Positions 49,332 to 60,116 of a stretch of 64,000 nt of DNA are shown in pieces. The notes beneath the pieces were generated by a model, which had not been told where the DNA came from, searched no databases, and worked only from the letters and a program-made list of their open reading frames with translations. The DNA lies in assembly GCF_000027005.1 (NCBI RefSeq), contig NC_012965.1:168501-232500 (forward strand), given 5' to 3'. The stretch's first letter is position 1, and every line of letters begins with the position of its first letter. The position numbers and the translations under genes were made by a program. The stretch is from Komagataella phaffii GS115 (Eukaryota > Ascomycota > Pichiomycetes > Pichiales > Pichiaceae).

Positions 49332-49880
49332 CTAAAGGTATGGGTTGATAGGCTTCCTTCGAGGTTCCAAGTTCTCAAAATCAACAGTATTTCCAAAGTT
49401 TCCCGTAGTGTTGGTGGGAAAGTGCTTTCCTGGAACCTCATCTACTCTGATAACGTAATGATGAATATCTCTCTTTGGAGTGAACGAAATTAAGCCGTAC
49501 AAATCAGCGGTACTAGCCACTTTTGTCTGGTACTCTTTGAAGTAGGTGTCTAAAGATTCCTTTACCTTGATCTCCCCTAGGAAATCTAGAATACCTTTAC
49601 CGTCATGGGATTCTCTGTGTGATTTATCCCATTGGAAAATACCTACGGTGGCAAACAGCCAAACAAAGGGCGTAACATTCCACTTGTTGAAGATATTCTC
49701 AGCAGGACCTAGCGGTGTGTGGTGGTCATCATGGTGTTCATCGTGGTGCTCTTCATGGTGATCGTCGTGCTTTTTATCAGATTCATGATGTGCAGAGTAA
49801 AACCTAGACGAACTGAAATTGGTCAGAACAGGAGATATCCTGGTTGATTGCAATAAACCAACGCTTCTCCTTGTCAACAT
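49332..49880 (-). CDS. mitochondrial inner-membrane protein, probable complex I accessory subunit (ESSS/NESM-like)
   Basis: 182 residues from the ATG at 49880 (the open frame upstream has a TTG). The N terminus is a mitochondrial presequence (MLTRRSVGLLQSTRISPVL). A His/Asp/Glu-rich stretch (HDDHHEEHHDEHHDDHH) follows, then a single membrane span (TPFVWLFATVGIFQW) and a soluble tail ending in RRKPINPYL. This layout resembles the ESSS/NDUFB11-type accessory subunit of fungal complex I, present in Komagataella and absent from Saccharomyces. The family call is tentative. The His-rich stretch could bind metal. Confidence 0.5.
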   Translation of the reverse strand: MLTRRSVGLLQSTRISPVLTNFSSSRFYSAHHESDKKHDDHHEEHHDEHHDDHHTPLGPAENIFNKWNVTPFVWLFATVGIFQWDKSHRESHDGKGILDFLGEIKVKESLDTYFKEYQTKVASTADLYGLISFTPKRDIHHYVIRVDEVPGKHFPTNTTGNFGNTVDFENLEPRRKPINPYL

Positions 49881-50113
49881 TCTGATGATGCTAGTTGGTC
49901 TGTCTGGAGATTGAAGGTTCAGCCAATTACGTCTGGTATGAAGATTATGCGCGACTAGTCTGAATATTACTTGATATTTTGGAAAATTACGCGGGGCAGT
50001 TTTTAAATGATCACCCCTTCTATGTCGATCCCCTAAATCAAGCGAGTGTCTCAACTATTGGCTATAGTGTTACCCCTTCTACTTACTCTTCGTTGATAAC
50101 AAACAGTTTGCAA

Positions 50114-50437
50114 ATGGTTGAGTGGCTAGCAATTGTGTACGACAAGCCAGGTACAGACAGAACTGAATTGAGACCGTTACATCTCAAGGACATTCCACCC
50201 GCAGTTGAATCTGGTATTGTCACTAATGCGGGGGCTATATACCATGGATTAGACTTTGAAGGCAAACCCTCAGAGTTTGCAGGAAGTGCCTTCAACTTAG
50301 TCGCAGATACCAAGGAAGAAGCATTGGAATTTTTGAAAAAGGATGTCTACGCAAAATCTGGAATCTGGGATGTTGACAACATTCTGATATTCCCTTACGG
50401 TTGCGCCTACAGAAAGGGTAAAGATCTACCTAAATAG
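50114..50437 (+). CDS. YCII-domain protein
   Basis: 107 residues from the ATG at 50114 (an upstream TTG-started frame is not the start). VEWLAIVYDKPGTDR at the start and the FAGSAFNLVADTKEEALEF and DVYAKSGIWD segments match the YCII dimeric alpha-beta barrel family, related to ferredoxin-like small enzymes. Function is unknown; several bacterial YciI proteins are catabolic enzymes. It is divergent from the complex I-type gene, with 233 bases between, and converges on PFY1 with 28 bases between. Confidence 0.8.
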   Translation: MVEWLAIVYDKPGTDRTELRPLHLKDIPPAVESGIVTNAGAIYHGLDFEGKPSEFAGSAFNLVADTKEEALEFLKKDVYAKSGIWDVDNILIFPYGCAYRKGKDLPK

Positions 50438-50465
50438 ATATATTAAAGACTGAAATCAACACTGT

Positions 50466-50960
50466 TTAGTAACCGACAGAAATCAAATAATCAGCTAACT
50501 TTTCTACAATCAATGTAGCCTCTCCAGCTTCCACACCTGGAGGGTAATGAGCAATCAGGATGGCCTGCTTAGTTTTGACAGCAATGATACCCTCAGTCTC
50601 ATGTCTTCCATAGATGGAACGCTCATCATTTTTCAAAAGAAAGTATTTCTGGCCCTTGATGTGCAATCCTGTAGCTTGCAGCCCTGAAGGGTCTTTGAAA
50701 CCAGCAACCAATTCTTGGATTTCGTTCGGGAGAAGAGTAAGATCATTTGTGGTAGCCCACTGCGAGTCTCCAGCAGCACTGTAGATGGCAGCCCGATCTA
50801 GTTTGTTGGTGGCAATGAGGTTATCGGTGTAAGCTAAAGCGAAGTGTTAGTAGGAAGAAGAGGATGGTTCATTTGAAACAAGGGCCACAATGCTCATAGC
50901 CAATGCTGTGGTGGCTGATGATTGATTGACATGAGTTCATTACATACCATTCCAAGACAT
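50466..50960 (-). CDS. PFY1: profilin, two exons
   Basis: Actin-monomer and polyproline-binding protein. Exon 1 (50960-50948) encodes MSWN plus one base; the intron 50947-50834 (GTATGT donor, TACTAAC branch, TTTAG acceptor) is followed by exon 2 (50833-50466). Spliced product [20 protein letters not shown] and onward, 126 residues, the exact profilin length. The C-terminal [13 protein letters not shown] and GRHETEGI are typical. In S. cerevisiae PFY1 (YOR122C) also has an early intron and is next to LEO1 (YOR123C), as here. The ATG seen further on at 50711 is internal. Confidence 0.97.
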
Positions 50961-51152
50961 TTTATTGGGCTCTTTGTAGTGGTATATTGACAATCTGGTA
51001 GGTTATGTTCAATAAGAAGGTTGTGATTGTCTTTAAACCGAATCCAGAAACAGAGTTACCCGGCGCTTTGGCGTATAATTTATTTTACATACTTATTGAC
51101 CACTTTCTATGTAGAGATGAGATTATAGTTCTTACTATTATACAGACAATAC

Positions 51153-52851
<1,699 letters not shown>

Positions 52852-54336
52852 ATGAAAATTGCCCAGTTGTTTTTGCGCAACCATCTCGATTTCGTACTAA
52901 TCTCTGGCACCGGCGTAGTACTTTTTACGTTAATTGCCCTGTTTGGCGACATTTCCACGTTAGACTCAAATAATCGACAAACTCAAAAGGTCTTGAAAGA
53001 TTCAATGAAAGCATTAGATAAAGAACAGAAGGAACAGCAGCAAGTAATCCACGGTTCTCCTCACGCGCCGTTGTCATACAGAACGTGTGCCTATTTTTCA
53101 TATTGGTCTGTTTACGAACCTCGTAATTTTACTCCCTCCGATCTCCCAATTAGTCAACTGACAAACGTGTTTTATGCTTTCTTCGACATCGACTGTGAAA
53201 CGGGGAAGGTGGTTGTGATTGATAAGTGGTCATCTCTGGAGATGCCACTAAAGTTTTCACCTCGTAGTGACGATATCAAGACCCTTTACGCCGATGGTAC
53301 TGCAGAAGCCAAAAAACTGAAACAGCTTCATTTCAGTAAGAAAACCGTTGGAGCCCTCAAACAATTGTATCAAATGAAATTGATCAAACCTTCCCTTCAA
53401 ACTTCAATGTCCATTGGAGGATGGGGTCGCACCGACGGGTTCAAGGCTTTAATGAAAGACGAATCTAAAGTTGAGCAGTTCGTGTCTTCATGTGTCTCTG
53501 CCATGCAGGAGTTTGGGTTTGATGGTGTTGATCTAGATTGGGAATACCCGTCAAATGATGAAGAAGGGCAATTCTTACTGCACTTAGTTTCCTCTCTAAA
53601 AAGGAAGCTATCCCAATTGGAAGCTCATTACGAATTGCCTCCAGACACATTTCTTATCACGTTGGCTACTCCAGCATCTCTGTATACCTTACAGCACTAC
53701 CCCTTATCAAGATTGGATTTGTTTGTTTCATTTTGGAACGTGATGACTTACGACTTTGCTGGCTCTTGGTCCCCACAAACTGAATATCACTCTAATCTTT
53801 ACTCGCCAAAAGGTGAAATGTTGAGCGTGAAAGATGCGATGGCTTACTACGTGAGAAACGCTATTCCGCCCAATAAATTGATCATGGGATTACCTAACTA
53901 TGGCCGTGGATTCGGCAACACGGATGGATACAATAAGAAGTTCAAAGGAGTTGGTAAAGGAACCTCCGATGAGGAAGGCATATACAATTACAATATGCTA
54001 CCTCAAAATTTCAAGGATAATGAAAAGTACGACCCTGAGGCTGTCGCTGCGTACAGTTATGAACCCATATCTAGAACGTTTGTTTCATATGATACTCCAA
54101 GAGTTGTACGAGAAAAAGCTAAGTTTGTGAAAAATAATGGTTATGGAGGAGCTATGTGGTGGGAAGCCTGCGGAGATTTTTACTTTGATAATCCCGAACA
54201 GTCTCTACTTTTGAACTTTGTGGATGAACTGGGTGGTACTCAAACACTGCTCAAAGTGCCATCCTCCCAGCACCAAGATAATAATACCAAGAGTGCATTC
54301 TACAAAAAAAGTAACACCCTGAAAGGACTGGTTTAG
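52852..54336 (+). CDS. CTS2: GH18 chitinase, membrane-anchored, Cts2-like
   Basis: 494 residues (S. cerevisiae Cts2, YDR371W, 511). A hydrophobic signal-anchor (about 14-33) precedes a GH18 barrel starting at about 77. The catalytic motif DGVDLDWEYP is intact at residues 224-233, with the acid Glu231. SIGGW and the MWWEACGDFYFD segment also match. Cts2 is sporulation-related and poorly characterised; the anchored chitinase may act on spore or cell wall chitin. The convergent VPS74 neighbour matches YDR372C next to YDR371W. Confidence 0.93.
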   Translation: MKIAQLFLRNHLDFVLISGTGVVLFTLIALFGDISTLDSNNRQTQKVLKDSMKALDKEQKEQQQVIHGSPHAPLSYRTCAYFSYWSVYEPRNFTPSDLPISQLTNVFYAFFDIDCETGKVVVIDKWSSLEMPLKFSPRSDDIKTLYADGTAEAKKLKQLHFSKKTVGALKQLYQMKLIKPSLQTSMSIGGWGRTDGFKALMKDESKVEQFVSSCVSAMQEFGFDGVDLDWEYPSNDEEGQFLLHLVSSLKRKLSQLEAHYELPPDTFLITLATPASLYTLQHYPLSRLDLFVSFWNVMTYDFAGSWSPQTEYHSNLYSPKGEMLSVKDAMAYYVRNAIPPNKLIMGLPNYGRGFGNTDGYNKKFKGVGKGTSDEEGIYNYNMLPQNFKDNEKYDPEAVAAYSYEPISRTFVSYDTPRVVREKAKFVKNNGYGGAMWWEACGDFYFDNPEQSLLLNFVDELGGTQTLLKVPSSQHQDNNTKSAFYKKSNTLKGLV

Positions 54337-54418
54337 TACGACCTTAATCTTATCTTCATTTGTTCGTGTTTCCTTTTTCACGAGTTTGCTTCAATATTTC
54401 TTCATTATTTTCTCTCCT

Positions 54419-55407
54419 TTAAAGTATGGAATCCATCTTGCTGAATACATTAATTACAGCAGCAATCACTTCCAACATCATCTCGTTGCGACCATCCCTA
54501 TCTAGCTCAGCTTCAATTTCATCATGTAGGTTAATACCAATACCTAAGGTATTTTTTTGTTTTCAAATGGATAATCCGAGTATTGCGAGAGCAACTCATC
54601 AGCTCTGTTGAAAGCCCGATCTCTCTGTTCGTAGTTGAGATCAAAGACAACATTCTCTAAAACGTTTCCTGCATAACAACCACATACTAGGGCCACACTT
54701 CTAAGATGCTGGTACCCACATTCCTTAGCAAAATATTTGGGATCGTTCTCTATGATGTAGTTTCTATTAGTTAACATGTTGAGCATCCTTTTCACTACCT
54801 GTCTTTTTGCTTGAGGATCGCTGATTGGGTGAGTAGCCATATCAAAGAGAAAAAAATTCTTGCGTTCAGTTCTAAGCACTCCTTTATCTACTAGACCCTT
54901 AGCCAATCTCTCCCTGACCTGTTTCAGCTGGTAATTGATTTTCATTAGATTCCAAGTTTCACCACTGAGTAAATCGATCCAATTGAGCACACTTGAGTTT
55001 GTAGGATCACTTTTCATCAGTTTGAGAGCTTCATCGAGCAGCATCTCACCTGTTAAGGAACCATCAACAACCTCGATTAATCGGTCAGGAAGTTCAAACC
55101 TTCTGCGGGCAGGATCATTGACCATTTGAATCTTACCTCTAAAGGCCAATTCAAGCAAGATTAGTCCACGCAGGGCATAGGAAATATTATCGTTCCAAAA
55201 TGACAGATAGCCTTCTCTGTCTTTAAGTCCGATCAAAAGGACCTCCTCCATCAACGTCAACATTGGACTTTGAACTTCACGACTATTTGACGAGAGGTCT
55301 TGCGGATCAAAAGCCACTCGATTGTTTTCTTTGTTGTTCACATCCAGAGCCTCAGAAGAGTCGTTGGAACTTTTGACTCCACGGCGTCGTTGTAGGCCTT
55401 CTGACAT
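54419..55407 (-). CDS. VPS74: Golgi glycosyltransferase-retention protein Vps74 (GOLPH3), frameshifted near the C terminus
   Basis: GPP34/GOLPH3 family protein binding PI4P and retaining Golgi glycosyltransferases. Conserved stretches: [56 protein letters not shown]. The frame as given stops after YPFENKKIP (54544), but the adjacent frame continues with [15 protein letters not shown] to VFSKMDSIL and a stop at 54419-54421, clearly the normal GOLPH3 C terminus. One extra A in the run at 54552-54558 (seven present) restores the frame to 329 residues. A sequencing error in a homopolymer is most likely. The ATG is at 55407. Confidence 0.93.
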
Positions 55408-55669
55408 GATGGGTAGCAAATGCAGTTAGAACAAAATTGAAATTGTATCCGGTGTGTGGATTGGAATCTGGACACACGACCTCAGGGCAGCGATTTATCG
55501 AGCGCGGCGGGGCCCTGAGGTCGAGCTATCAGTGGGAGGGGGAAATCTCAGCTATGCAGGAAACCCTTCGGGGAGCACTGTACTGTTAGCCAAACATCTT
55601 ATAGCGATTTATGAAAGGATAAGTCCTGACTCAGAAATTCTTTTTGAAACTGTTTTACGAGGAATTCAC

Positions 55670-57721
55670 ATGGAATCATTTCTCACCAAGTCCAGTGAAT
55701 CCCCAGATAATGAGCTTGGTAACCAAGGAGAGGCTGCCAAGTTACGTCGTGCCACCATTGCTGAGAAAATCGAAGTTTTGGACTACCTTCATGGTCCTCC
55801 CATTAGATCCCAAACTGAAGTCTTGGCCAAGTTCAAGAAGTTAAACAAGTTTGCAATTTCGCAAGCAACTCTGTCTACCTGGGTCATCAAAGAAGATGCT
55901 TTGAGGAAACACTACAAAGAATCCCCTTATAGCAGAGCCTTTACACGTTTCCCCAGATTTAAGTATCCAGAAATCACTGAAAGAGTTGAATCTGACATTT
56001 TGTTGTTAGCAGAACAAGGCATTCCTATTAAAGATGATTTAATACTTAAACGATTTCAGTTTCACACCGAACAATTGCATGGCGCTGAGGCTCCTTCTTT
56101 AAGTTCTGCCATTCTTAAATCACTAAGGCAAAGGGTAGATGACAAGCTAAATAGTGATAGGCCGCAACTATCTGCTACTCCGCCATCAGAAAGAACACCA
56201 AACTTTGAGAGATCAGAGCTCCCAATTTCAAATATTGTTTTACCATCCAGCCATGCTTCTGATGAACTATTTTCCCTAGACTCACTGTTTGATACAGGCG
56301 TGGGATTCAGCACAAAATTAATTCACTCAGATCAAAATTTTACTTCAATACTAGATAATAATGAATTACAACAGCATGGAGGTCCTATTGCAAGCTCAAA
56401 TTCTTTAAATGGACCAGTTGCACAGCCTACCGAGCTTCCAATACATAATGATTCTCATCCAATGCAAAATCCATTAAATCCATCAGTCAACTTACCGCTT
56501 AATAATGCTACTAAAGTTGTTGATATTGCATCAAGTCTTTCAAATGATCCTAACAAATTGAAGCTTCAGCAGCCAGCTAGGTCGTCTTACGTTCTAGAAA
56601 ATTTTACATATTCAAGATCAGCTCATCCTAATAGTGAAAAAGTCGAAACTATTTTAGAGAATATAACAGAAGGGTTTGTCACAATATACAATTCTGGAAC
56701 CTCTGCTATTATGGGCTTATTGACTTACTTGAACCCACGACAAATATGCATAAACAACAGCGGGTATCAAGGAACTCATGAAGTTATCAAACTGCTTAAT
56801 AAACTGACTGGCGTACGAAAGTATACGCTGGGAGATTTTGGGCTGCTGGAAGCAGGTGATGTGATGATTATAGAATCCCCTATGAACCCGGAAGGATACT
56901 GTCTTGACATTTCCATGTATTCAAATCTAGTTCATCAAAAAGGGGCTCTTTTATTGGTTGACTCAACATTGGCCCCTCCTCCTTTGCAAAATCCTTTTCA
57001 ACATGGAGCAGATTACATATTACACAGTGCCACAAAATACTTCTCTGGCCATTCTGATTTGCTTGCTGGTTTTATTGTTTGTAAAGATAAGAAGATCAAG
57101 CGACAACTGATCGATCAAAGGTTCTCTCTAGGAACAAATATTGCCAATTTCGACTCCTTTTTATTGTTGAGAAGTTTAAGAACCTTTAAGATGAGAATTT
57201 TGCAGCAGTGCTATAATACAGAGAAAATTATCAAGTTTCTAATCAAAAATTCTCCAAGGTATACTATTGTGCAAAAAATTCACCATTCATCCCAGCAAAC
57301 GTCTCCGTTTTTAAAAGAACAATTGAGAAATTACTATAATCCTGTATTTGGGATGGAATTCAAATCAAAAGAGTATGCCGAACTTATCTTGTCAAGATTT
57401 AAGTTTATCAACAGCAGTGTTACTGGCGGTGGTGGTATTGAAACTATGGTAGAGTTTACCCATAAAAGCAGGAACTTCGTCAGTCCACCAGAATCTGCAA
57501 AAGAGTGTATTACTCATGGAAACTTGCTACGATTCAGTATTGGATGCGAAGACTATCAGGATCTGATCAAAGATTTAGACCAGGCGATCTCTTCATTACA
57601 GCGTAGTCTTGCGCTGAGGGATAGGACAGGTGACGAGACTCAAATGTTAGATGAGCTTTTGAGAGCTAAGAAAGCCAAAATAGTGGCTTCGCCAGAGATA
57701 GATTCCATTCCAGAGTGGTAA
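55670..57721 (+). CDS. fusion: tandem CENP-B/Pogo-like HTH domains + PLP-dependent Cys/Met-metabolism enzyme
   Basis: 683 residues from the ATG at 55670 (an upstream GTG-started extension is not needed). Residues about 25-80 are a Psq/CENP-B-type helix-turn-helix (ATIAEKIEVLDYL and QATLSTWVIKEDALRKHY). Residues about 92-157 resemble the second CENPB domain (FPRFKYPEITERVESDILLL and ILKSLRQR). A Ser/Asn/Pro-rich linker runs about 160-300. Residues about 300-660 are the aspartate-aminotransferase fold of the cystathionine gamma-synthase/beta-lyase family: YSRSAHPN, NSGTSAI, VDST (Asp431) and the PLP-lysine site HSATKYFSG (Lys456). The key PLP residues are present, so catalysis is plausible. The reading frame is continuous, with no splice site at the junction. 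S. cerevisiae YHR112C and YLL058W are enzyme-only relatives. Confidence 0.8.
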   Translation: MESFLTKSSESPDNELGNQGEAAKLRRATIAEKIEVLDYLHGPPIRSQTEVLAKFKKLNKFAISQATLSTWVIKEDALRKHYKESPYSRAFTRFPRFKYPEITERVESDILLLAEQGIPIKDDLILKRFQFHTEQLHGAEAPSLSSAILKSLRQRVDDKLNSDRPQLSATPPSERTPNFERSELPISNIVLPSSHASDELFSLDSLFDTGVGFSTKLIHSDQNFTSILDNNELQQHGGPIASSNSLNGPVAQPTELPIHNDSHPMQNPLNPSVNLPLNNATKVVDIASSLSNDPNKLKLQQPARSSYVLENFTYSRSAHPNSEKVETILENITEGFVTIYNSGTSAIMGLLTYLNPRQICINNSGYQGTHEVIKLLNKLTGVRKYTLGDFGLLEAGDVMIIESPMNPEGYCLDISMYSNLVHQKGALLLVDSTLAPPPLQNPFQHGADYILHSATKYFSGHSDLLAGFIVCKDKKIKRQLIDQRFSLGTNIANFDSFLLLRSLRTFKMRILQQCYNTEKIIKFLIKNSPRYTIVQKIHHSSQQTSPFLKEQLRNYYNPVFGMEFKSKEYAELILSRFKFINSSVTGGGGIETMVEFTHKSRNFVSPPESAKECITHGNLLRFSIGCEDYQDLIKDLDQAISSLQRSLALRDRTGDETQMLDELLRAKKAKIVASPEIDSIPEW

Positions 57722-57773
57722 GGTCATGAATAAAGACAGCTCTATTTACTAATTATACAATAACTGGTGTCTA

Positions 57774-59738
57774 CTATTTGCTTTTATTTTTGATCTTTTT
57801 AACCAGGTTCCGAATGTCATTACCGTTCTCAACAGGTTCTTTTTTCTCTTTCTTTTGTTTCTTTGATTTAGTTATTTTGCTTTCATGACTTCTCTTAGAT
57901 CTTTCTTTTAATATCTCTTTCATAGTTGCAGTCTCTTTAAATTGAGCTTGAGTTGGATCAATTGCAAACTCATGTTCCTCAAAAATCTCTTTAAACCGTT
58001 CATCTTTCAAATCTGGTTTGAAATCATCCTGTAACATCTCTTGATCAATATTCTTGGTCCTAGACTTACCCTTTCTCTTCTTCTGTTTTTCTGCTTTGAC
58101 AATGTCTTTCATATTGAAATGAGCATCATCATCTTCGTCGTCTGTATTATTCTCAATAACAAGCTCTCTTGTCTCTTCAGGCTTCCTGCGACTTTCCTTG
58201 ATGGCCTCTCTGTTGTTCTTCATGAGCTCTTTAATTCTTTCCTTTCTCTGTTTCTTTCTTTCCTTTTCTCTTTGTTGGACCTTTTCAATTGTGCTTAGTT
58301 CTCTTCCTTCAGACTCTGCTTTCTGTTTCAATGCTTCAGCTTCTGAAAGACCTGGAGTAAATGTAATCTCCATATCCACATCTTCCGACCCGTTCTCCTT
58401 AACGTCGTCAAAAATGGATTTGTATCCCAGCATTGAACTTTCTATAGCAAGATTTTTATACAAGTTTTTCTTATTGCTTTCTTGATCGGAATTAGAATCA
58501 GAATCGGAGGCAAGGTATGCTTTGAAGTCCATCTCATCAATCTCCTTTTGAGAAAAGGCTCTCTGAGCCATCTTTACCCTTTCAACTGGAGTCTCATCCC
58601 ATGTTAGTTTGACCTTAGAGTGTTGCAAAGCATCAGTTGTAAAGTTATTTGGTTTGTAATTTTTTGGAACACTACTACAGGAATCTCTTGGTCGATCATC
58701 AAATTCCATCTCATCTGGAATGTATCTCAAATCAAACACATTAGCCGTCGACTCGTACTCTGTACCATCACAATTTATGTATATGTTCTTTGCGGTTTTG
58801 ATAGAATCACAGGTCACTACAGCGTAATAATATCTTAACCTTTGCAACTGATACCTTCTCAAACTCTTGGAATCGTAATCTTGCTCATCATCTTCCTCAT
58901 ACAGCTTTTTGGCAGCAGCTGCAAGATCTTCGATTTCTGATTCAGTGTCAGATGACTCAGAGTCGTCATCCGAAGAATTGGCACGAGATAACTTTGACTT
59001 CTTGCTGGATTTGAATACCTCTTTAGGAGGACCTTCAGTATCTTCTCTTTGCATTCTTTCCTTTCCAAACTCAGAGGGTAATATATCTACCCTAATGATC
59101 TTACCACCGGATGGGACAAATCCTGCAAAAGTTGCCATTAAATCCTGTGATCTAACTTGATCCCAATCTAAGTTCACAACAGCAAGACGTTTGGATGGTT
59201 CACCCTCCTCCACATTTCCAGATTCTATTTCAAGCTCTTCCTCGGAGACTTCTTCAGATGTATCGTCTGACGAATCTTCATCAGAGGAACTATAAAAACC
59301 TTCACCTCTAGCTCTATCAATAAGCTGATCATCCGCTTTGTCAATATGAACTTTAATGTCAACTGTTGAATTTTTACTGACTTTTGCCTCTTCTTCACTG
59401 TCACTTTCATCGCTTTCGGAGCTGTGTTCATCGTCTTTCTTGAGATCTTTGGCCTCTGCTTTAGAGTTGTTGTCCTTTAGTTCCTTATCTTTGGTAGTAT
59501 AATATCTTTCAAAGTCATTGTTCGCAGCCTCACCCTTAAGCTTTCTACCATATCGGTCAATCTTTGCTGAATGTCTGTAATCTTTGATATCATCAGAAGT
59601 GAATCTATCATCCAATTTGATCTTAAATTGGTCCTTTTTGGGCATGGAAAAACGTGGATCATTATATAAGGACTTGAAACGGTCGTCAGACGTAAATACA
59701 TCCTTCTCTTTAGAAGGTTTTCCCTGTTTTTTTGCCAT
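57774..59738 (-). CDS. ESF1: pre-rRNA processing factor Esf1
   Basis: 654 residues from the ATG at 59738; the frame reads open upstream without a suitable ATG. The N terminus has DDRFKSLYNDPRF and DRFTSDDIKDYR, typical of Esf1. The central conserved core contains RLAVVNLDWDQVRSQDLMATF and FDLRYIPDEMEFDDRPRDS. The remainder is acidic and Lys-rich, ending in a basic tail. Esf1 acts in early 18S rRNA processing. In S. cerevisiae it is YDR365C, near KEI1 (YDR367W), which lies at the end of this window. A PAC box is upstream. Confidence 0.96.
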   Translation of the reverse strand: MAKKQGKPSKEKDVFTSDDRFKSLYNDPRFSMPKKDQFKIKLDDRFTSDDIKDYRHSAKIDRYGRKLKGEAANNDFERYYTTKDKELKDNNSKAEAKDLKKDDEHSSESDESDSEEEAKVSKNSTVDIKVHIDKADDQLIDRARGEGFYSSSDEDSSDDTSEEVSEEELEIESGNVEEGEPSKRLAVVNLDWDQVRSQDLMATFAGFVPSGGKIIRVDILPSEFGKERMQREDTEGPPKEVFKSSKKSKLSRANSSDDDSESSDTESEIEDLAAAAKKLYEEDDEQDYDSKSLRRYQLQRLRYYYAVVTCDSIKTAKNIYINCDGTEYESTANVFDLRYIPDEMEFDDRPRDSCSSVPKNYKPNNFTTDALQHSKVKLTWDETPVERVKMAQRAFSQKEIDEMDFKAYLASDSDSNSDQESNKKNLYKNLAIESSMLGYKSIFDDVKENGSEDVDMEITFTPGLSEAEALKQKAESEGRELSTIEKVQQREKERKKQRKERIKELMKNNREAIKESRRKPEETRELVIENNTDDEDDDAHFNMKDIVKAEKQKKRKGKSRTKNIDQEMLQDDFKPDLKDERFKEIFEEHEFAIDPTQAQFKETATMKEILKERSKRSHESKITKSKKQKKEKKEPVENGNDIRNLVKKIKNKSK

Positions 59739-60116
59739 CTTGGTCTGTGCCCTTTGAATGAAAAACCTACTTAACGAAAGAAAAAAAAAAAAATTAACGT
59801 ATAATTCGCGTACCCTGATGATGAGATGGTCATCGAACATTCAGAGCCCTAGGATTAAACATGCAAAAAACAGCTTGAATCATAGTCTTCTAGTCGGAAT
59901 TGAAATTTAGTGTAACTTCTCAGTTAGGTCTAGAGCAACTTATGGGTCAAGGTTATATACAGATCCAATTCTGTAAAATAATTTCGTTCAAACTTATCTT
60001 GCTTTTGTATTACGTAAGTAGCATACATTATCATGTGGACAAGCGCGGAGTTGTACCAGTGGAACCCAAACTCATCCCATTCCCCACATCGTCAAGTCAA
60101 CCAATAATTTAATGCT
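59739..60116. promoter_or_regulatory. divergent ESF1/RTC5 promoter region
   Basis: 378 bases. GATGAG, the PAC box, is at 59820-59825, about 82 bases before the ESF1 ATG (minus direction), and an A-rich run of 13 lies at 59780-59792. The 70-codon frame 59900-60112 is spurious. Confidence 0.55.

Noticed and set aside
55454..55669. N-terminal extension of the fusion gene from a GTG
   Set aside because: Eukaryotic starts need ATG; the extension overlaps the divergent VPS74 promoter and is not protein-like.
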